Shown: positions 55,761 through 64,000 of the stretch, one piece after another
Layout of the letters: every line of letters begins with the position of its first letter
Position numbering within the stretch: position 1 is the first letter of the stretch
Assembly (NCBI GenBank): GCA_003725745.1
Contig: RHDP01000001.1
Span: 5,311,501-5,375,500 of the forward strand
Direction of reading: 5' to 3'
DNA: 64,000 nucleotides
Source of the DNA: Streptomyces sp. I6
GTDB taxonomy: Bacteria > Actinomycetota > Actinomycetes > Streptomycetales > Streptomycetaceae
Translations under genes and position numbers: made by a program
Notes under the pieces: generated by a model
Seen by the model: the letters and a program-made list of their open reading frames with translations, nothing else
Told to the model about the DNA's origin: nothing
Database searches by the model: none

Positions 55761-56948
55761 ATGACCACCCGGACCGAGCTGGATCTGACCGACGGCGGCA
55801 CGTTCGTGCGGCACGACGCCCACGAGTTCTGGCGCGACGTGCGGAGGTCCCGGCCCGTGTACTGGCATGACGGCGACCCCGGTTTCTGGGTGGTCGCCCG
55901 CCACGCCGACGTGCTCTCCTGCTACGCCGACGTGCGCTCCCTGAGCTCCGCCCGCGGGACCGTACTGGACGTCCTGCTGAGCGGCGGTGACTCGGCCGGA
56001 GGCAAGATGCTCGCGGTCACCGACCGGCCCCGCCACCGCGAGCTGCGCAACCTGATGCTGCGCGCCTTCTCGCCGCGCGTACTCGGCGCGGTCGAGCATC
56101 GCCTGCGGGAACGGGCCTTGCGGCTCATCGGGAATGTCACCCGGCAGGGCGCGTTCGACTTCGCGGCAGAGGTAGCCGAGCACATTCCGATGAACACGAT
56201 CTGCGATCTGCTCTCCATTCCGGAGGCGGACCGCGAGAAGCTGCTGCGCTGGAACAAGTCGGCGCTCTCCTCGGACGACGCCGAGGCCGATCCGCTGGAC
56301 GCGCTGGAGGCCCGGAACGAGATCGTCGGCTACTTCATGGACCTCGCCCGCCACCGCCGCGAGGACCCGGGCGACGACGTCGTCAGCATGATCGCGGCGG
56401 CACGGGCCGGTGACCGCCCGCTGACCCTGGAGGAGGTCGCGCTCAACTGCTACAGCCTGGTGCTCGGCGGGGACGAGTCCTCCCGGGTGTCCGCGATCTG
56501 CGCGGTGAAGACCCTGGCCGAGCACCCCGCCGAGTGGCGTGCGCTGCGGGACGGCTCGGCGGGGATCGACACGGCCGTCGAGGAGGTGCTGCGCTGGGCC
56601 ACCCCCGCGATGCACTTCGCGCGCACCGCCACCCGGGATCTGGAGATCGGCGGCAGCCGGGTGCGCGCGGGCGACATCGTGACCCTGTGGAACACCTCCG
56701 CCAACGACGACGAGGAGGTGTTCGCCCGGCCGCGCCGTTTCGACCCGACCCGGTCGCCCAACAGGCACGTGTCGTTCGGCCACGGACCGCACTTCTGCGT
56801 CGGCGCGTTCCTGGGCCGCGCGGAGCTGCGGGCACTGATGGGGGCGCTCACCGAATCGGTCGACGAGATCGAGGTGTGCGGGGCGCCTGCGCCGATCTAC
56901 TCGAACTTCCTCAACGGCTACAGCAGCCTGCCGGTCGTCTTCCGCTGA
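55761..56948 (+). CDS. Cytochrome P450, tryptophan beta-hydroxylase (predicted)
   Basis: This 395-aa soluble P450 has the haem-binding FGHGPHFCVGAFLGRAEL, ExxR in VEEVLRWATP and an I-helix LVLGGDESSRVS. It resembles the group that hydroxylates the beta carbon of amino acids held on a PCP (NovI, NikQ, Ecm12 type), and the gene for the matching A-PCP protein ends 6 bases from its stop on the other strand. Product: beta-hydroxytryptophanyl-S-PCP. No clear ribosome site precedes ATG 55761. Confidence 0.88.
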   Translation: MTTRTELDLTDGGTFVRHDAHEFWRDVRRSRPVYWHDGDPGFWVVARHADVLSCYADVRSLSSARGTVLDVLLSGGDSAGGKMLAVTDRPRHRELRNLMLRAFSPRVLGAVEHRLRERALRLIGNVTRQGAFDFAAEVAEHIPMNTICDLLSIPEADREKLLRWNKSALSSDDAEADPLDALEARNEIVGYFMDLARHRREDPGDDVVSMIAAARAGDRPLTLEEVALNCYSLVLGGDESSRVSAICAVKTLAEHPAEWRALRDGSAGIDTAVEEVLRWATPAMHFARTATRDLEIGGSRVRAGDIVTLWNTSANDDEEVFARPRRFDPTRSPNRHVSFGHGPHFCVGAFLGRAELRALMGALTESVDEIEVCGAPAPIYSNFLNGYSSLPVVFR

Positions 56949-56954
56949 CGGCCG

Positions 56955-58715
56955 TCAGCCGCGCAGGCGGCTCTCGACGGACGCGGCCAGTTCGCCGATC
57001 GTCGCCGCCTCCAGCACGGCCCTGATCGGCAGCCGGACCTCGAACCGCTCGCGGATCCGGACGGCCAGCCGGGTCGCCTGCACGGAATGCCCGCCGAGCC
57101 GGAAGAAGTTGTCGGTGACCCTCGCCTCCGGAATCCCGAGGACGTCCTCCACGATCGCGCAGACGACGGCCGCGCAGCCGCCGGCCTCGCGGGAGCCGAA
57201 CTCCCGTATCCCGTCCGGCCGGACGGCCGCCGGGGCGGCAGGCTCCGGCAGGGCCTCCCGGTCGATCTTCCCGTTGGCCAGTGTCGGGAACCGGTCCAGC
57301 ACCGTGACCCGGGTGGGCACCATGTGCGCGGGCAGCGAGCCTGCGACATGGGCGCGCAGTTCACCCGGCTCGACCGGCGCCATGGTGGTGACGTAGCCGA
57401 CCACATGCGCGTCGGCCAGCTCACCCCGCACCACGGCGACGGCCACCTGCACCGCCGGATGGGCGGCGAGCCGGGTCTCGATCTCACCGAGTTCGACGCG
57501 GAAGCCGCGCAGTTTGACCTGGCCGTCCGCGCGGCCCGTGAAGAACAGCTCGCCGTCCGGTTCCCTGCGGCCCCGGTCGCCCGTGCGGTACATCCGGCTG
57601 CCGGGCGGCCCGAACGGGTCGGCCACGAACTTCGCCGCGGTCGCCGGGAACCGGTTCAGGTAGCCGCGCGCCAGCCCGCTGCCCGCGATGTACAGTTCGC
57701 CCTCCGTACCGGGCGGCACCGGGCGCAGCCGCTCGTCCAGCACATGCACCTCGTTGCCGATCCACGGTGTGCCGATCCCCGTGTCGCCGGCGTCGCGCAC
57801 GGGTCCGCCGATCGTCGCGCCGACGGTCACCTCGGTCGGGCCGTAGCCGTTGAACATGCGCCGTTGCGGCGACCACTTGCGCACCAGCGTCGGCGTACAG
57901 CTGTCCCCCGTGGACATGACGGTGCCGCCGACCAGGACGTCCCCGGCGTCGGTCTCGCTGAGCGCCACCGGGGGCAGCACGGCGTGCGTGATGCCGTACT
58001 TGAGCAGGGTGTTCCACAGCGGCCGGCCCGGCAGCAGGTCCTCGGCGGGCACCATCACGAGTGCCGCCCCGGACAGCAGGGCCAGGGCCACGTCCCAGAA
58101 CGCGGCGTCGAAACTGATCGACGCCCACTGGAGCACCCGGTCACCCGGGCCTGCCCGCAGGACGGCCGCCTGGGTGGCCGCCATGTCGCGCACACCGCCG
58201 TGCGGCACGGCGACACCCTTGGGCCTTCCGGTCGACCCCGAGGTGTGGATGACGTACATCAGGTGCTCGGGCCGCAGTTCGGCGCGGCGTTCGTGCTGGG
58301 CGACGTCGTGCCCCGGCAGCGCCGCGCACGCGGTACGCAACGCCGGGTCGTCCAGCACGAGTTCCGGCAGTCCCGCGCCGAGGGACGCCACCGAGGACGA
58401 CCGCAGCAGCAGCACCGGCCCCGCGTCGGAGAGCATGAACGCCAGGCGTTCCGCCGGATAGCCCGGGTCGAGCGGTAGGTAGGCGCCACCGGCCTTGAGC
58501 ACCGCCATGATCGCCACGATCAGGTCGTTGCACTTCGGCATCGCGATCGCGACGAGCGTGTCGGGACCGACACCGTGCGCGATCAGCCTGCGGGCCAGCC
58601 GGTTGATCCGGGTGTTCAGCTCCGCGTACCCGAGGGTGCTCTCCGCGTCGATGAGGGCGGGCTCTCCGCCGCGCCGGGCGACGGTCGACTCGAACAGTTC
58701 CGGAACCGTGTTCAA
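56955..58715 (-). CDS. Free-standing A-PCP didomain, tryptophan loading (predicted)
   Basis: This 586-aa protein has an A domain (1-500) with [39 protein letters not shown] and NGKIDREAL, then a PCP (about 515-586) with FFRLGGHSVQATRL. Pocket residues read D-A-W-V-M-T-G-V-G, a large hydrophobic or aromatic pocket; Trp is inferred from the P450 and TDO neighbours and from the Ecm13 precedent. The start is TTG 58715 with GAAGGAG upstream. There is no C domain, so it is a tethering platform for the P450 rather than part of the assembly line. Confidence 0.85.
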   Translation of the reverse strand: MNTVPELFESTVARRGGEPALIDAESTLGYAELNTRINRLARRLIAHGVGPDTLVAIAMPKCNDLIVAIMAVLKAGGAYLPLDPGYPAERLAFMLSDAGPVLLLRSSSVASLGAGLPELVLDDPALRTACAALPGHDVAQHERRAELRPEHLMYVIHTSGSTGRPKGVAVPHGGVRDMAATQAAVLRAGPGDRVLQWASISFDAAFWDVALALLSGAALVMVPAEDLLPGRPLWNTLLKYGITHAVLPPVALSETDAGDVLVGGTVMSTGDSCTPTLVRKWSPQRRMFNGYGPTEVTVGATIGGPVRDAGDTGIGTPWIGNEVHVLDERLRPVPPGTEGELYIAGSGLARGYLNRFPATAAKFVADPFGPPGSRMYRTGDRGRREPDGELFFTGRADGQVKLRGFRVELGEIETRLAAHPAVQVAVAVVRGELADAHVVGYVTTMAPVEPGELRAHVAGSLPAHMVPTRVTVLDRFPTLANGKIDREALPEPAAPAAVRPDGIREFGSREAGGCAAVVCAIVEDVLGIPEARVTDNFFRLGGHSVQATRLAVRIRERFEVRLPIRAVLEAATIGELAASVESRLRG

Positions 58716-58829
58716 GCGCAGTCAGCTCCTTCGGGAGAGTCCCTCATCGACCGCGAATCTAACCTCCGGGGCCCGGCGCGCCCGGCGATTCCTTCCCGTC
58801 TCTGTCAGGCCCCGCTCACCCGGCCCGCC

Positions 58830-60011
58830 TCACCCGACGCCGGCGGTCACCCGGGCACCGTCCAGGGCCCGGGCGACGGCCGCGCCGTCGGTGACGTGCA
58901 GCACCGCGTCGGCCGTGTCCAGGGTGGCCCGGTCGAGCGGGAAGTAGCCCTGCTGCGGGGTGGTGTCCGTCCGGGGCCGGGCGGCGGCGACGGTGCCGGC
59001 GGGGATCAGGTCCCAGCCGGTGACGCGGTCCTGCAGGCAGCCCTCGTAGGTGTCCGGCTCGGGGTCGCCGAGCGCGACGGCCTCGCTGCGGCCCAGGCTG
59101 CCGGCGACGAAGGCGTACTGCTCGCCCAGCAGCGGTGCCACGGCGGTGCCGGCCCCCGGCCAGCTGACGGACAGGTCTCCCAGGCTCCAGGTGCCCGGGG
59201 TCCGCTGGAGGTGCAGGTTGTGGGCGAAGACCAGCGTCGCGCCCCGGCGGGCCTCGGCGCTGCGGATGTCGAGGAGGTTCTGCGCCATGAGCGCGTCCCG
59301 CGTGGTGAACAGCCGGGACAGCCGGGCACCGTGTTCCAGGCGCTGGGCCGCCTGCCGGTGGTAGCGCAGCAGACCGAGGCCGGCGGCGAGGTGCGTCCTG
59401 GCCCGGAGCCACTCGGCGCGGGAGGTCTGCGCGATCCGCTCGGCGGCACTGGAGTGGAGGACGGTGAGCATGTCGTCGGCGAGGAACTGCAGGCGCTCCG
59501 CCTCGGGCGTGGCCCCGACCGACAAGGCCGGGTCCGTCACGGCCTCCGCGCGGCTCCACTGCTCGTCGGCGCCGAGCAGCCCGGCGAGGTCGAGGTCGAG
59601 CCGCAGATAGTCGCGCGCGTGTTCCAGATAGCGCCGCGGGCTGGGGGCGCTGGTGGTCTCCATCGGGGCGTCGAAGCCGTGGAAGGCCAGCCGTTCCCCG
59701 GGCGGCCGGCTCTCGTTGTGGTCGCGCATCCAGGCCACCAGGCACCGGTTGGCCTCCAGGTCGCCGAAGCCGTGGGAGAAGCCCTCGCGCATCACCTCGT
59801 CGAGGCTCCCGTCGCCGCCCTGGACGAAGTCGTCGACGCGCAGCGCGGCCACCCGGTCGGTCTCCAGGACGACCGACCGGAAGCCGAGGCCGGCCAGCCG
59901 GGCGAACAGTTCGTTGCGGATCCACCCGAAGGCGGGTTCCCGGTGGCTGGGTTCACCCAGCGCCAGCACGGCGCACGAGGCCACCAGGGGATCGTGGAAG
60001 TCCTTTCTCAT
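58830..60011 (-). CDS. Erythromycin-esterase family protein
   Basis: This 393-aa soluble protein has the EreA/EreB-like landmarks ALGEPSHREPAFGWIR (with the metal/active-site Glu and His), HGFDAPMETTS and VFAHNLHLQR. The family hydrolyses macrolide lactones but most members have unknown substrates. The start is uncertain: ATG 60011 is chosen, with ATG 60029 possible, and neither has a clear ribosome site. It lies in the resistance end of the cluster beside the MerR and UvrA-like genes; an ester-hydrolysing role on the depsipeptide or a modified form is speculative. Confidence 0.7.
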   Translation of the reverse strand: MRKDFHDPLVASCAVLALGEPSHREPAFGWIRNELFARLAGLGFRSVVLETDRVAALRVDDFVQGGDGSLDEVMREGFSHGFGDLEANRCLVAWMRDHNESRPPGERLAFHGFDAPMETTSAPSPRRYLEHARDYLRLDLDLAGLLGADEQWSRAEAVTDPALSVGATPEAERLQFLADDMLTVLHSSAAERIAQTSRAEWLRARTHLAAGLGLLRYHRQAAQRLEHGARLSRLFTTRDALMAQNLLDIRSAEARRGATLVFAHNLHLQRTPGTWSLGDLSVSWPGAGTAVAPLLGEQYAFVAGSLGRSEAVALGDPEPDTYEGCLQDRVTGWDLIPAGTVAAARPRTDTTPQQGYFPLDRATLDTADAVLHVTDGAAVARALDGARVTAGVG

Positions 60012-60097
60012 GTCTGTCGATCGAATCATTGAAAGAGCCGTTGAGCCTTGTGGTGCTGCGGTCCGCGGGGAGCGCGGACCTGCCGTGCCGCGAGGTC

Positions 60098-60874
60098 TCA
60101 AACCGTCGGCGGGGACCCCGCCGCGGGGTCCGGTTCCGCGGTGGTCCGCCGTCCGGCCGGTGCGGCGCCCAGCAGGGCCACGTACCCGGCGAGCCGGGCC
60201 GCCGCGTCGAGCATCGCCACACCCCGGGCGGTGAGCCGCCGCCGCCAGTCGTCGAGGGCGGCGGACAGCGCCTCGGTGCCGCCGGCCGTGCGGATCTGCC
60301 GGACCACCGTGCGGATGTGCTCCAGCGGGTAGCCCCCGCGCCGGAGGAGATGGGCCAGTTCGGCGTCGCGTACGTCCGCGGCGCCGAACGAGCGGTGCCC
60401 GGTGACCGGCTCCCGGACCGGGGTGAGGATGCCCACCGCCTCCCAGTTGCGCAGCGTCGCCGCGGTGACTCCCAGCCGGCGGGCGAGTTCACCGATGCTC
60501 AGCGGGGCGCGGTCGGCGGGCGGGTGCTCGGTGGCGGCGGGCCCGGAGGTGAGGTGCTCGACCGCCCGCCCCACCGCGTCCAGGGTGCTCCGGTCGCGCA
60601 GCAGCTGGGCGTGGCCGCGGTCGACGGCCGTCAGCGCGGCGTCGAGGTCGCCCGCGTTGAGCGACCGCATGATCTCCCCGCCGACGGCGTAGCCGTACGC
60701 CTGGACGAGCGCCAGATAGGCCCGCAGGGCCGCCGCGTGCGTCTCGGTGTAGGTCCGGTAGCCGGACGGGGTGCGCTCGGCGAGCGGGAGGAAGCCGTCT
60801 CGCTCGTAGTTGCGGACGGCCTGGGTGGAGATGCCGTGCTCACGGGCCAGGTCGAAGGGGCGTAGGTACTTCAC
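60098..60874 (-). CDS. MerR-type regulator with two tandem HTH domains
   Basis: This 258-aa protein has two MerR helix-turn-helix units: FDLAREHGISTQAVRNYERD (about 7-26, followed by the wing GYRTYTETHAA) and LSIGELARRLGVTAATLRNW (about 126-145, followed by GHRSFGAADVRDAEL). The C-terminus is Arg/Ala-rich. The GTG start at 60874 is 3 bp from a perfect dyad, so it is probably autoregulated. It is divergent from the UvrA-like resistance gene and probably induces it when the DNA-binding product accumulates. Confidence 0.8.
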   Translation of the reverse strand: MKYLRPFDLAREHGISTQAVRNYERDGFLPLAERTPSGYRTYTETHAAALRAYLALVQAYGYAVGGEIMRSLNAGDLDAALTAVDRGHAQLLRDRSTLDAVGRAVEHLTSGPAATEHPPADRAPLSIGELARRLGVTAATLRNWEAVGILTPVREPVTGHRSFGAADVRDAELAHLLRRGGYPLEHIRTVVRQIRTAGGTEALSAALDDWRRRLTARGVAMLDAAARLAGYVALLGAAPAGRRTTAEPDPAAGSPPTV

Positions 60875-60877
60875 GGT

Positions 60878-60894
60878 TTGAGACTTTATCTCAA
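60878..60894. promoter_or_regulatory. MerR operator candidate TTGAGA-CTTTA-TCTCAA
   Basis: This perfect 6-5-6 dyad lies between the divergent MerR and UvrA-like genes. Related half-sites CCTCAA (60921-60926) and CTTGAG (60946-60951) flank a possible -10 TATACG (60940-60945) on the plus strand. The region 60895-61033 is the leader of the resistance gene. Confidence 0.6.
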
Positions 60895-61033
60895 GCAGTG
60901 CAGGGAACTTTGCGTAAAAGCCTCAACCGACTTTGCAGGTATACGCTTGAGTGTCATGAACCGGGATGCCCAGGAACTCGTCACCGCGCCGCAGGACGGC
61001 GGCGTGCCGCGTCCGACACACGGGAGGGACACC

Positions 61034-63412
<2,379 letters not shown>

Positions 63413-63438
63413 CCGGCGCGGCCGTGCGCCCGCGTCCC

Positions 63439-63476
63439 CGCCACCGCCCCGGCGACCGGGGGCGGGGGCGGTGGCG
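63439..63476 (+). terminator. Hairpin after the UvrA-like gene
   Basis: CGCCACCGCCCC pairs perfectly with GGGGCGGTGGCG over a 14-base loop, 26 bases after the stop. The 399-bp gap to 63811 otherwise holds GC-rich sequence without a gene. Confidence 0.65.
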
Positions 63477-63811
63477 CGGGCGGGGGCCGGGGTGCCCGCT
63501 TCGGGCGGTGACGGCCCATCGGGCGGGACCCCGGCGGGCCCGACCGGCACCGGAAGCGCCTGCCGCGTACGCCGCCAGCCCCGGCCGGAAGCAAGGGCCC
63601 CGCCCCGCGCCCGCGCCACCGTCCCGCCCGGGCCTTCCGGCTCACCTCTGTCACCCGCACCCCCCACCGGACCGGGGCCGCGGCCACCATTCCGGTCGGT
63701 GGCCCTCGCCCGCCGACAGCGCATCCCGGACCCCGCCCACCGCACACCCGGCGGACCGCCCCCGCGGTGGGCGGACCCCGCTCGCGCCGCCCGACGGAAG
63801 GGACCACACCG

Positions 63812-64000
63812 ATGTCCACGCACCCCGACCACACGACCGTCGTCGTGGGAGCCGGCCCCGCCGGACTCACCGCGGCGCTCGGGCTGGCCAGATACCGCCA
63901 CCCGGTGACCGTCGTGGACGGTCCCCGGCCGGCGAGGAACAGCGCGTCCACCGGTATCCACGGCCATGTGGGGATGGACGGCGCCACCCCCGCCGAGTTC
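63812..64000 (+). CDS. FAD-dependent dithiol oxidase / thioredoxin-reductase-like protein (5' part)
   Basis: Only the first 63 residues are inside the window. They show an FAD-binding Rossmann start: TVVVGAGPAGLTAALGLARY, VVDGPRPARNSASTGIHGHVG. The RNSASTGIHG segment is typical of thioredoxin-reductase-like dithiol oxidases such as GliT, HlmI and Ecm17. GGAAGGGA (63796-63803) precedes the ATG. In the quinoxaline pathway this enzyme joins the two N-methyl-cysteine thiols into the cross-bridge disulfide of triostin. The CxxC motif lies beyond the window edge and cannot be checked. Confidence 0.8.
   Translation, partial: MSTHPDHTTVVVGAGPAGLTAALGLARYRHPVTVVDGPRPARNSASTGIHGHVGMDGATPAEF

Overview
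The window is high-GC actinobacterial chromosome and almost certainly from a Streptomyces: GTG and TTG starts, GGAGG-type ribosome sites, a CutRS pair, DUF4193/DUF3710/DUF3159/DUF3093 proteins and KdpDE beside two TrkA-type proteins. It divides into a conserved left part (about 1-18,100), a variable middle (18,100-30,200) and a biosynthetic gene cluster (30,278 to beyond 64,000).

Left part: cutR-cutS; a DUF4193 zinc-ribbon protein and a conserved hypothetical; DUF3093 on the minus strand; a PaaI-type thioesterase, dUTPase and DUF3710 operon; a repeat-rich gap; kdpD-kdpE; an OB-fold protein with a DUF3159 membrane protein; two TrkA-type K+ channel regulators on the minus strand; a KimA-like K+ permease; and a TrmA/RlmD-type RNA uracil methyltransferase. 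Potassium handling is the common theme from 7.8 to 16.7 kb.

Middle: a Doc-type toxin with only a remnant antitoxin, running into a TIR-domain fragment fused to a truncated IS5-type transposase; a broken polytopic membrane protein gene of the GT87/DUF2029 type; a small ArsR operon; a quinone oxidoreductase; a DUF262 protein with a C-terminal Schlafen-AlbA_2 ATPase-like domain (possible defence gene); an amidohydrolase; and a PLP dehydratase divergent from a LysR regulator.

Right part: a quinoxaline (echinomycin/triostin-type) bis-intercalator depsipeptide cluster. The genes are an aryl-acid AMP ligase, type II thioesterase, isopropylmalate/isocitrate dehydrogenase-like enzyme, kynurenine 3-monooxygenase-like enzyme, ABM protein, two large NRPSs (C-A-PCP-E-C-A-PCP and C-A-MT-PCP-C-A-MT-PCP-TE), MbtH, a winged-helix regulator with a TTA second codon, tryptophan 2,3-dioxygenase, P450, a free-standing A-PCP, an erythromycin-esterase-like protein, a tandem MerR regulator, a UvrA-like self-resistance ATPase, and the start of an FAD dithiol oxidase that runs off the edge. 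Binding-pocket residues read from the sequence give Ser, a small residue (Ala by analogy), Cys and Val. With the E, MT and TE domains this predicts a dimerised D-Ser/Ala/N-Me-Cys/N-Me-Val octadepsipeptide capped by a chromophore made from beta-hydroxytryptophan.

Sequence quality matters here. At least nine reading-frame breaks (cutS, DUF3093, the membrane-protein gene three times, NRPS1 twice, NRPS2 twice) are each repaired by adding one base, nearly always in a short G or C run, and the downstream domains are perfectly kept. This looks like homopolymer under-calling in the assembly rather than gene decay. The NRPSs are therefore annotated as single intact genes.
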